Source: DASYSA01 sp036003885
Lineage (GTDB): Bacteria; Acidobacteriota; Blastocatellia; UBA7656
DNA length: 21,783 bases
Reading direction: 5' to 3'
Assembly: GCA_036003885.1 (NCBI GenBank)
Contig: DASYSA010000149.1
Location: forward strand, 1 to 21,783
Below, piece after piece: positions 1 through 7,468 of the stretch. The position numbers were made by a program, and so were the translations under genes. The notes beneath the pieces were generated by a model, which saw nothing but the letters and a program-made list of their open reading frames with translations, had not been told where the DNA came from and ran no database searches. The stretch's first letter is position 1. Each line of letters starts with the position of its first letter.

Positions 1-2299
1 CGAACAGCAGACTCTTAATCAAGGCCGTCAGGGGAATCGCCGCCGCGATGCCGGCCGCCACTCCTATCGACACCAGCATCAGGGCTTGTTTGATCACGAG
101 CCGAAACAGATTCGACGACTGAGCCCCAAGAGCGATGCGAATGCCTATCTCGTGCATCCTCTGGGTCACCGCGTAGTTCGTAACGCCATAGATTCCCACC
201 GCGGCCAACACCAGCGCAACGCCGGCAAAGATCCCAAGCAGCACCATGTTGAAGTGTCTTTGTGCGATTGATTGCGACATGCGCTGGTCCATCGTCTTGA
301 TGTCCGAGATCGGTTGATCCTTATCTATCGCCATCACCTCATGCCGAACCAGCGGCGCCAGCCCCAACGGGTCGGACGAGCTGCGCACCACCAGAAACAT
401 CGAAGGCATCCTCGCACTTGCAAACAGGGGCTGGAGGAACGGCACGTACAGCTCCGGCTTTTCCTCCCCCTCCAGGCTTCGGTGTTTGACGTTTCCGACC
501 ACCCCAACGATCTCATACCACGTAGGTTCGTCCTGCCGGAAGGCCACGCGCCTCCCCAGTGGATCTTCGCCGGGCCAGTAGCGCTCCGCCAGCGCCCGAT
601 TGATGACCGCTACGCGTGGCGACTGGCGCCCGTCGCGGTCTGTGAACTCGCGCCCTTTTAGAAGGGGAATCACCATGGTTGTAAAATAGTTCGCGCTGAC
701 AAATCGCACTTGTTCATCGGGCGGGCTCTCCTGAGGACCGACCGGTCGCCCCTCGATGAAGAAAGTGCGGTCTCCGCTGCCGCCGAATGGAATGGCGTTA
801 ATTGCGCCGACCGCCTCAATGCCATTCTGTTCCCTGAGCCGCTCGAAGAGGGTTTCGAAGAACTGCTGCCCGCGACTGAATTCCGGATATTTTGCTTGAG
901 GCAGATAGAGCCTGACCGACAGCAGATGATCGGGTTTGAATCCGGGGTCGACTTCGTTAACGCGGGAGAAGCTCCTGATCAGCAGCCCGGCGCCTATCAA
1001 GAGCACGAGCGACAACGCCGACTCGAGAACCACCAGCGAACTGCGAAGGAGTTGGCGGCGTCGACCGGCTGTCACGCCTCTCGCGCCTTCCTTCAGCGAT
1101 TCATTCAAGGCCGGCTTGGAAACCTGAAGCGCCGGGGCCAGCCCGAATATCAGACTCGTCAGCAGCGATACCAATAACGTGAAACCGGCGATCCGTCCGT
1201 TGATTCCGATCTCATGAATGCGGGGAACGCCAGCCGGACTCAGGGTGACGAGCAGATCAACACCCCACAGCGCTAACAGAAGACCCACGGTCCCACCGAG
1301 AACCGCCAGCAGAGCGCTCTCAGTAAGCAACTGCCTGATCAGACGGAAGCGGCTTGCTCCAAGCGCGAGGCGAATTGACACCTCCTTCTCACGGGTCGCG
1401 GCTCGGGCGAGCATCAGGTTCGCCACATTCGTGCATGCGATCAGAAGGACAAACCCCACCGCCGCGAGTAGCAGGAACAATGCGCTGCGAGCATTTCCCA
1501 CGACCTCCTCGTGCAGAGACTTGATGCTGACCGCGAAGCCCGTGGGATAGGTCGCCCGGTGATCAGACGTGACTCTTTCGGAGGTGATGTTCAATTCGGC
1601 CTGTGCCATCCGCAGGCCTGTGCCGGATTTGAGCCGCGCGAGCACGGTGAGAAAATGGGAGCCGCGATTGTTCTCGGTCAGCAGATCGGGGCTGAAAGCG
1701 ACAGGCTTCCACAGTTCAATTTCGCTCTCCGACAGGTTGAATCCAGCCGGCATCACGCCGAGGATCGTGAAACTCTTGTCGTCGAGCGTTATGAGTTTAC
1801 CGGCGATGTCCGGATCGGAGTTGAACCTTCGCACCCAGAGCCCGTGACTCAGAACAACCACCTGATCGCGCCCCGGTTGGTCCTCATCCGCGCTGAAGAC
1901 ACGGCCACGCGCAGGCTGGACTCCAAGCAAGGGGAAGAGACTCGCGGTGGCGACCCCTCCCAGAAGTCGCTCCGGCTCATCGCCGCCAGTCAGATTGAAC
2001 CCCTGAAAATCGTACGCCGCAATCTCTTCGAAGGCGCCGCTCTGAGCATAGTCGAGATACTCCGGAGCCGAGAGAGGTATCTCCTCAAGTCCCGGCCGAT
2101 GCAAATCACCCGACATAACGACGAGGCGCTCGGAATCCTTGTAGGGAAGGGGACGGAGCATGACTGCATCCACGACGCTGAAGATCGCCGTGTTGGCCCC
2201 GATTCCAAGGGCGAGAGTGATAACTGAGACAGCGGTGAAGCCGGGCCGCTTCATCAACATTCGTATTCCGTAACGCAGGTCTTGCAGTAATGTCTCCAC
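1..2299 (-). CDS. ADOP-family MacB/FtsX-like ABC permease, C-terminus cut off by the window edge
   Basis: The minus-strand frame is open from a GTG at 2299 to position 1, giving 766 residues with no stop. The GTG follows a strong Shine-Dalgarno sequence (GAGGAGGAG). The N-terminus carries the short DLRYGIRMLMKRPGF motif and a first membrane helix with LGIGANTAIFSVV (about 31-43), both typical of Acidobacterial duplicated orphan permeases. A MacB-type periplasmic domain (about 50-265) is followed by an FtsX helix block with CTNVANLMLARAATRE (289-304) and RLALGASR (310-317). A second periplasmic domain and the start of the second FtsX block come next; the visible end reads IPLTALIKSLLF. Family members are usually about 800-900 residues, so only a short tail is missing. 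They sit in the inner membrane and resemble the MacB export permease but lack a fused ATPase. The substrate cannot be told. No ATPase or membrane-fusion gene lies next to it on the visible side. Confidence 0.93.
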   Translation of the reverse strand, partial: METLLQDLRYGIRMLMKRPGFTAVSVITLALGIGANTAIFSVVDAVMLRPLPYKDSERLVVMSGDLHRPGLEEIPLSAPEYLDYAQSGAFEEIAAYDFQGFNLTGGDEPERLLGGVATASLFPLLGVQPARGRVFSADEDQPGRDQVVVLSHGLWVRRFNSDPDIAGKLITLDDKSFTILGVMPAGFNLSESEIELWKPVAFSPDLLTENNRGSHFLTVLARLKSGTGLRMAQAELNITSERVTSDHRATYPTGFAVSIKSLHEEVVGNARSALFLLLAAVGFVLLIACTNVANLMLARAATREKEVSIRLALGASRFRLIRQLLTESALLAVLGGTVGLLLALWGVDLLVTLSPAGVPRIHEIGINGRIAGFTLLVSLLTSLIFGLAPALQVSKPALNESLKEGARGVTAGRRRQLLRSSLVVLESALSLVLLIGAGLLIRSFSRVNEVDPGFKPDHLLSVRLYLPQAKYPEFSRGQQFFETLFERLREQNGIEAVGAINAIPFGGSGDRTFFIEGRPVGPQESPPDEQVRFVSANYFTTMVIPLLKGREFTDRDGRQSPRVAVINRALAERYWPGEDPLGRRVAFRQDEPTWYEIVGVVGNVKHRSLEGEEKPELYVPFLQPLFASARMPSMFLVVRSSSDPLGLAPLVRHEVMAIDKDQPISDIKTMDQRMSQSIAQRHFNMVLLGIFAGVALVLAAVGIYGVTNYAVTQRMHEIGIRIALGAQSSNLFRLVIKQALMLVSIGVAAGIAAAIPLTALIKSLLF

Positions 2300-2437
2300 G
2301 ACTCCTCCTCGTTCAACTGCGGTTACCAGGGACTCCTTTTGAGCGCCGCCCTCCGATCTACCCTGGTCGTACACCCACGCTTCGTTCGGTCGGGCGATCC
2401 ATCTGTTCCAAGGCAGGATGCGAAACGGTTCGCCGCA

Positions 2438-2467
2438 GCTCATACGTTTACTTTGTGCGCTATGAGC
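2438..2467. promoter_or_regulatory. Seven-bp dyad upstream of the ADOP permease, possible operator
   Basis: GCTCATA at 2438-2444 and TATGAGC at 2461-2467 are perfect inverted copies separated by 16 nt, about two helical turns centre to centre. The dyad lies about 140-170 nt upstream of the GTG start of the permease, in a 281-nt gap with no convincing gene. This spacing suits a dimeric regulator. No regulator gene in the window can be tied to it, and a chance repeat of this length is possible. Confidence 0.25.
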
Positions 2468-2562
2468 CAACTGGCGTGCCACTCGCTGAGATGGCCAAGT
2501 AGCCAGAATTGGGTGGGTTGTTTCGAGGGATTCCGCGAGTCCAGTAACTGCGTGTCCGCTTG

Positions 2563-2580
2563 TGGGAATGGAGCTTCCCA
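2563..2580 (-). terminator. Short hairpin directly after the APC permease stop
   Basis: A perfect 6-bp inverted repeat (TGGGAA, loop of 6, TTCCCA) starts on the base next to the permease stop codon. No U-tract follows on the minus strand, so it may be a weak or Rho-assisted terminator, or a 3'-end stabiliser. The call rests on symmetry and position only. Confidence 0.3.
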
Positions 2581-3909
2581 TTATCGGGGTTGGCTCGCAG
2601 TTGATCTAAAACGGAAGAGTTCCCAGAGCAGCGCGCCCACTGCCAGTGCCGCGACACCCGACAAAGCCTGCGACCAAGTGATTACGCTCAGCAGGTATAG
2701 CGAGATTGCAACGGCCAATGCGGGGATCAGGACTCCACCTGGAAGTCTGAACTTGCCTTCGTCGAGCGGCATCTTTCGACGCAACACCGGCACCGCCAGA
2801 CATGTCGTCACACTGAAGACCAGACGCGCAATCGCACTCAATGCCACGAGCTGAGCGAAGTTTCCGTACACCGCAAGGCCCCAGGTGATGAGTGCGAACA
2901 GAATCATCGAAACGTAAGGCGTACGATAACGCGGATGGATTCTCGCGAGCACTCGCGGCAACTGACCGCCTTCGCCCATCGCATAGAGGATTCGAGGCCC
3001 GACCAGCATCACCGCGCTGATGCTTCCGCTTGTTGAAAGGATTGCCCCAACCGTCATGAACGCGGCCCCGCCGCTTCCCAGGAACACTCGACCTGCGGAA
3101 GCCAATGGTGTTTCATCTGTTGCAAGCCCCGGAAGCGTTCCCAGCGCGACAATCTGAATGAGTACATAGACGACCGTCGTCACGGTGATTGAGGTCAGTA
3201 GCGCGATCGGAAGATTTATCCTGGGGTTCTTGACCTCTTCACTGGGAACTGATGCGTTCTCGAATCCTCCGAAAGCGAAGATCAAAGTCAGGCTTGCCTG
3301 TCGCAAGCCGCTCGAGTCCGGGAGCGCAAGCAGTTTGTACGCGTGATGATCCGCTGCGAACAACCCGACGCAGATGAACAACAGCAGGGGAATGAGTTTG
3401 GCTGCAGTGAGAATGTTGACCGTCCAGGCGCCGTAGCGAATCCCGACCAGGTTCAGCCAGGCTAATCCGAGCAAGAGAGCCGTGATAGCGAGAACCCGAC
3501 CCGCGCCGCTCGCGAGGGGTAGCCAGAAATATCCGAGATAGGCGGTAAATCCATTGATGATCGCCGCGGCTGCCGCCATGCGGGTCAGTAGATAAAGCCA
3601 TCCTACTTCGAATGCCACGAAGCTTCCGAACGCCTCACGCGCGTACAGATAGGGGCCGCCGGTTCTGTCGAATCTGCTGCCGGCCTCGGCGAAGCACAAA
3701 ACGACGAGAGTCGTCGCGAACGCGGCCAGCAGGTATGCAACCGGACTTGCCGGACCCATCAATGCTGCAACCGTGGCCGGCAACTTGAAGATCCCCGAGC
3801 CAATGACTCCGTTCACAGAGATGGCGATGAGTCCAAACAGGCCGACGGCCCGCACGAGTCGCGGAGTTGCATCGCCGGCCGTCTGCGAACTGGTTGTGCT
3901 TGTAGCCAT
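2581..3909 (-). CDS. APC-superfamily amino acid permease
   Basis: 442 residues, highly hydrophobic, with about 12 predicted membrane helices, the usual size for this family. The first helix contains GVIGSGIFKLP (34-44), the unwound substrate-binding segment of APC transporters. FAEAGSRFDRTGGPYLYA (73-90) and FAFGGFENASVPSEEV (211-226, helix 6) are further family hallmarks. It probably imports or exchanges an amino acid or polyamine across the inner membrane; the substrate cannot be predicted. The ATG at 3909 lies only 17 nt after the stop of the deacetylase-caspase gene, and no clear Shine-Dalgarno sequence is visible in that gap. Translation may therefore depend on the upstream gene, and the two probably share a transcript. 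It ends in TAA directly before a short hairpin. Confidence 0.93.
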   Translation of the reverse strand: MATSTTSSQTAGDATPRLVRAVGLFGLIAISVNGVIGSGIFKLPATVAALMGPASPVAYLLAAFATTLVVLCFAEAGSRFDRTGGPYLYAREAFGSFVAFEVGWLYLLTRMAAAAAIINGFTAYLGYFWLPLASGAGRVLAITALLLGLAWLNLVGIRYGAWTVNILTAAKLIPLLLFICVGLFAADHHAYKLLALPDSSGLRQASLTLIFAFGGFENASVPSEEVKNPRINLPIALLTSITVTTVVYVLIQIVALGTLPGLATDETPLASAGRVFLGSGGAAFMTVGAILSTSGSISAVMLVGPRILYAMGEGGQLPRVLARIHPRYRTPYVSMILFALITWGLAVYGNFAQLVALSAIARLVFSVTTCLAVPVLRRKMPLDEGKFRLPGGVLIPALAVAISLYLLSVITWSQALSGVAALAVGALLWELFRFRSTASQPR

Positions 3910-3926
3910 CGATGCTGAAGGGAGGT

Positions 3927-6698
3927 TTACTGTTTGTCCTGCAACTCCACGATTCGCTGTCGCACCTCATCGGCGTTGGCGGACGTGGGCGACAGTTGCA
4001 GGAACTTTTCGTAGTTCTGCTTCGCCTCCTTTGGCTTGCCAACTCTTACGAAGGCGTCCGCCAGATTTAAATACGCGATGGCGCGTTGATGATCGATCGC
4101 GATGGCCTTTTGAAAGCAGACTATGGACTCCCAAAACTTGCCGAGCTTATAGAGCGTGAAGCCCAGATTATTGACGATAGTTGCGTTCTTAGGGTCGAGC
4201 TTTACGGCCTGTTCCAATTCTTTGACGGCTTCGTCGTACTTCTTCTCGCGGTAGTTCTTAAGCCCCAGACTATGGTGCTCCTGCGCCTGTGCGGCGAGAG
4301 TCCTGGGCGGCTGCTTTCCTCGGTTCGCCGTCGAGCCGTCTAATTTAGCGCGCTCCTCTTCGACCTTTTCTCGCAGCTTGAGATTTCTTTCGCGCTTGGC
4401 GGCGATCTCTTTCTGAATGCTTTCCAGCTCGTCGTTGAGCTTTATAGCCTCTGCGTCCAATTGCTTGCTGGCCTCGGTCAGCGACTCCTGTTGCAATTCG
4501 AAGACGAACTCGCCGCCTTCGCTGCCCGCCAGGTTTCCGAAAGCCGGAGTTTGGTGGGAAACGGAGGAGACTATGGGGCTGATGTAAGCGCCCAACTCGG
4601 ATGCGGTGATCGCGGAATTGCCGTCGGTGTCGGCCAGGCCTTGCAGACCTTGCAGCAATGTCCAGGTGAAGATTGAATGGCCTCCCGGTCCGTTGTCGGC
4701 AACCTGTTGATCGGCGCCGCCGGCGGTGAGTATCTGCCGCGCCATTCGCTTGGTGATCTCTTCCAGATAGTTTGTGCTTTTTGAAGACGCTCCGCCCGAT
4801 CTGGTCAGCGCCAGTCCGCTATAACAGGAGTCTACGATGAAGTAGAGATGTTTGGCGGGAATCAAATCACAGAACTCCTGGAGCTGGCTCATGCTGATCG
4901 ACTTTGACTGAGATGCTTCGGCGGCGGCATCGACCGGCACGATGTAGCCCAGCTCCTTGCCCGAAGGAAGCTTTCGCGTAGCCCCATGTCCGGCGAAGAA
5001 CACAAACACCCGATCATCTTTGCTGACCTTGCTGGGGTCGGCCATCTGATCGCCGAGCGCCCAGACGATCCGCTCGCGCGTCGCGTCTTTATTCAGCAGC
5101 TTGATGATGTTGCTCTTCTTGAACCCGTATTGATTGATCAACATCTGTTCGATCGCATCGGCGTCGTTGACGCAATACTTAAGCTTTGGCCAATTCTGAT
5201 ATTCGTTGATGCCTATCACGACCGCCCAGCTCTCGCGATAGTAGATCTTCTTCGGGTTATTGATTGGGAGGCTCGAATCGGGGTTCTGGTTGCGACCGGC
5301 GCGCGACTCACTGGCAAGGGCGGGTGGGTTCGACGGAACAAATTGATCGCCCTCGAGGATCAAGAAGTTATAGCCCTGTTTGGAAAGCTCCTCCAGTATC
5401 CGGGGCAAGGCGGCGACGCTCTGCTTGTGTATGTCGTGCATCAGGAGAACGCCCTTCTTAGCCACGCCGACCTGTGCCAACACCCGTTGCGCAACCGATT
5501 CGGAAATAGGGTCTGCCCAGTCCATAGAGTCCAGGGTCCAAAGGATCGACTTCATCCCCAGCGCCTCGACCTCTTTGAGAACCGTGGCGTTCTTAGCGCC
5601 GTAGGGCGGGCGAAAGAGAGTCGTATGCGTGCCTGTGACCTTCTCGAGAAGGAGGCTGGTGTTGCCGATCTCTTTTTCTCGTTCTGCTGGAGAGAGTTTT
5701 GTGAGGTCGGGATGTGAATAGCTGTGATTGGCCAGGAGGTGGCCGGCTTCGAGGACGCGCTTCGACACGTTCGCCCCTGATGCCAGCTTCACATCGTTCT
5801 GCGGGTTCACCGTGCCCAGGTTTCTGCCTACGTCAAAGAAGAAGGCTTTGGCATTGTACTTCTTCAGAATGGCCAGGATCTCATCGGTGTATCGCGGGTG
5901 TGGGCCGTCGTCGAAAGTCAGAACGATGCTCTTGGCGGGCAGGTCATAACCGTAGATCTCGGTCTTGCTGTCGTGTCGCATGCCGCGCGAGGTCTCATCC
6001 TGCTGTTCGGGCTTCGCGCGACCGTATTCGACCAGAACCTGCTCCCGGCTGAAGAGCTTCTTCAGGAAAGCGACATAGTCCTGCCATTTTTCTCGCTTGG
6101 GTGGTTTGCCGCGAGTCCCCAGGTTGGAGAAGACCCGCGCGACCTCCTTTTGATATGTGTTCTGGATTGACTTGAGATCGTCATTGAGCTTCTCCAGCGC
6201 CGAGTGCGTCGAAGACTTTCGCAGCGAGGCGGCGCGCTCCTCTTCATTCACCACGGCGAGGAGTTCGTCGGCCAGATCCAGGAAGGCGAGGCGATCGACA
6301 TCGCGCAGTGCGGAAGCGCTGATGTAGTCGACGAAGCTATCAACGCTCGCCGGCTTCTGTTGAAACCGAGTCGCGGCGGTTCGGCGCAAATCGGCTGTGA
6401 GACTCTGGGTCAGATCGTCCAGGAGTTGCTGCTTCTCTTGATTGATCAGTCTGCCGACGTCGACGCATCGGGTTTTCTCTTCTTCGCTGAGCGAGGCGTC
6501 GTCGTCGAGCAGGACGATGATCTTGCGATAGGATTCAATGACTTTGTCCAGACTCGTTTTCAGATCGGCAGGAACGGGTGAGTCGGCTCGGGCAGTCTGT
6601 TCGGCGGCTGCAAATCCCGGCCCATGTCCAGTGACGCGGACAGGCTCAAGCATCACGATGGCGAGGAGGGGTAGTGCGATGACGAATGTCCTTGTCAC
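3927..6698 (-). CDS. Exported polysaccharide deacetylase fused to a caspase-like (C14) protease and TPRs
   Basis: Residues are numbered from an upstream GTG at 6740 (937 aa). I prefer the GTG at 6698 (residue 15), because it gives a normal signal peptide (MTRTFVIALPLLAIVML) and a TATAAT at 6747-6752 would start the mRNA near 6740. After a helical region (about 58-240) comes a NodB-type deacetylase with its motifs: TFDDGP (275-280), HSYSH (339-343), RPPYG (377-381), DSMDW (404-408) and LMHDIH (433-438). A caspase-like domain follows (about 500-745) with the catalytic pair FFAGHG (His585) and DSCYSG (Cys639), and an EF-hand-like loop DTDGNSAITASE (704-715). A charged coiled coil (about 752-801) leads to three TPRs (about 816-917). 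Both enzyme cores look intact. The first domain probably removes N- or O-acetyl groups from a glycan and the second cleaves after basic residues, as family members do. The fusion is unusual; its target is unknown. Confidence 0.92.
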   Translation of the reverse strand: MTRTFVIALPLLAIVMLEPVRVTGHGPGFAAAEQTARADSPVPADLKTSLDKVIESYRKIIVLLDDDASLSEEEKTRCVDVGRLINQEKQQLLDDLTQSLTADLRRTAATRFQQKPASVDSFVDYISASALRDVDRLAFLDLADELLAVVNEEERAASLRKSSTHSALEKLNDDLKSIQNTYQKEVARVFSNLGTRGKPPKREKWQDYVAFLKKLFSREQVLVEYGRAKPEQQDETSRGMRHDSKTEIYGYDLPAKSIVLTFDDGPHPRYTDEILAILKKYNAKAFFFDVGRNLGTVNPQNDVKLASGANVSKRVLEAGHLLANHSYSHPDLTKLSPAEREKEIGNTSLLLEKVTGTHTTLFRPPYGAKNATVLKEVEALGMKSILWTLDSMDWADPISESVAQRVLAQVGVAKKGVLLMHDIHKQSVAALPRILEELSKQGYNFLILEGDQFVPSNPPALASESRAGRNQNPDSSLPINNPKKIYYRESWAVVIGINEYQNWPKLKYCVNDADAIEQMLINQYGFKKSNIIKLLNKDATRERIVWALGDQMADPSKVSKDDRVFVFFAGHGATRKLPSGKELGYIVPVDAAAEASQSKSISMSQLQEFCDLIPAKHLYFIVDSCYSGLALTRSGGASSKSTNYLEEITKRMARQILTAGGADQQVADNGPGGHSIFTWTLLQGLQGLADTDGNSAITASELGAYISPIVSSVSHQTPAFGNLAGSEGGEFVFELQQESLTEASKQLDAEAIKLNDELESIQKEIAAKRERNLKLREKVEEERAKLDGSTANRGKQPPRTLAAQAQEHHSLGLKNYREKKYDEAVKELEQAVKLDPKNATIVNNLGFTLYKLGKFWESIVCFQKAIAIDHQRAIAYLNLADAFVRVGKPKEAKQNYEKFLQLSPTSANADEVRQRIVELQDKQ

Positions 6699-6746
6699 AG
6701 ATCCTGGTTCTCTGATATCTCCGCGGATGAATCTACACACGTGCGC

Positions 6747-6752
6747 ATTATA
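6747..6752 (-). promoter_or_regulatory. -10 element TATAAT of the deacetylase-caspase gene
   Basis: A perfect TATAAT lies on the minus strand just upstream of the gene. No good -35 hexamer is found at 16-19 nt. The predicted transcription start near 6740 coincides with the outermost GTG, which favours translation from the inner GTG at 6698. Confidence 0.45.
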
Positions 6753-6857
6753 GAATAGGGGTTGGATAGGTTGGAAAGGGATGTTGTGTCTTTGATGCTG
6801 TGTCCATTAAGGACGCTTCACATCAGCAACCGTGAAATGCTATCGTTTGCGCCGCAG

Positions 6858-7142
6858 ATGGACATCCGCTTCTACATTGACCCCGAGACTGGTTCGCCGC
6901 ACATCTGGGGTCACGGTATCTCTGAGCGAGAAGTAGACGATGTTCTGACTAGTCCTGGCGAAGACCGTCCTGGACACGAAGGGTCGCGCGTCGCGCTCGG
7001 GCAGACTGTAGGTGGGCGATACTTGAAAGTCATTTACGTGCCTGACTCCGACCCAGGTAGCATCTTTGTCATTACCGCCTACGAGTTGCGCGGTCTGCCG
7101 CTAAAGGCGTATAAAAGGCGAAGAAAGAAAAAGCACAAATGA
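6858..7142 (+). CDS. DUF4258/BrnT-like putative toxin of a type II toxin-antitoxin pair
   Basis: 94 residues from ATG 6858. The frame stays open to a TTG at 6762, but the added residues look non-coding and overlap the divergent promoter region. The core reads MDIRFYIDPETGSPHIWGHG, then ISEREVDDVL and an RYLKVIYV...FVITAYEL strand pair. The HIxxHGISExEVxxVL segment followed by beta strands ending in TAYE resembles the DUF4258/BrnT RelE-like fold, whose characterised relatives act as ribonucleases. The C-terminus is very basic (YKRRRKKKHK), as in RNA-binding toxins. Its stop overlaps the next start codon (ATGA), so the two are co-translated. The toxin role is inferred from fold resemblance and the two-gene arrangement; it could be a non-toxic relative. 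Confidence 0.72.
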   Translation: MDIRFYIDPETGSPHIWGHGISEREVDDVLTSPGEDRPGHEGSRVALGQTVGGRYLKVIYVPDSDPGSIFVITAYELRGLPLKAYKRRRKKKHK

Positions 7143-7345
7143 GCAAGAACAGCTTTCCAAAAGGGTGGGACAAAGAAAGGGTCCAGAAGGTCATCTCATT
7201 GTATGAGCAAGAGACCGAAGAACAAGCCGTCGCTGAAGACGAGGCCGCCTTCGGCGATCCGAATAGAACCGTCATCGAAGTTCCCAAGGAGTTGCTGCCA
7301 GCGATTCGTGAGTTGATCGCGAAGCATCAGTCCACAAGAAAGTAA
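7139..7345 (+). CDS. Putative antitoxin partner, small acidic protein
   Basis: 68 residues, starting within the stop codon of the upstream gene (ATGA overlap, 7139-7142). The N-terminal part is helical and acidic (SLYEQETEEQAVAEDEAAF, about 25-43). The C-terminal part, TVIEVPKELLPAIRELIAKH (about 44-63), resembles the short strand-helix of CopG/AbrB-type antitoxins or a toxin-binding tail. I recognise this as the usual small partner of DUF4258-like proteins in bacteria such as cyanobacteria, but no DNA-binding domain can be proven by eye. An acidic partner for a basic toxin is expected. If it is an antitoxin, it would neutralise the 6858-7142 product by direct binding and might repress the pair. 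Confidence 0.7.
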   Translation: MSKNSFPKGWDKERVQKVISLYEQETEEQAVAEDEAAFGDPNRTVIEVPKELLPAIRELIAKHQSTRK

Positions 7346-7437
7346 TCAGACTAGCGCTCGTTCATCTATGCAGGATCAGAGGACTCCCGGCCGCTTTCGT
7401 TGATCTTCAAACTTGTAATCCCTCAGCCGCCACTCAA

Positions 7438-7462
7438 CTAAGCGATCCCGATTCGCTCTTAG
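7438..7462. terminator. Weak bulged hairpin between convergent genes
   Basis: CTAAGCGA (7438-7445) can pair with TCGCTCTTAG (7453-7462), with a 2-nt bulge and a 7-nt loop. It lies between the antitoxin stop (7345) and the S41 peptidase stop (7469). No U-tract follows on either strand, so a terminator role is only suggested by its place. Confidence 0.25.
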
Positions 7463-7468
7463 TCTCGC

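Noticed and set aside
704..719. A plus-strand ATG-like start cluster near 709, considered as a separate small gene
   Set aside because: The minus strand here encodes the second periplasmic domain of the ADOP permease without interruption.
272..2227. Several plus-strand frames of 90-240 codons
   Set aside because: They are shadows of the ADOP permease on the minus strand, which reads continuously with all family motifs.
4986..5717. 243-codon plus-strand frame opposite the deacetylase-caspase gene
   Set aside because: It is antisense to the NodB and caspase domains, whose motifs are intact on the other strand, and its translation shows no family resemblance.
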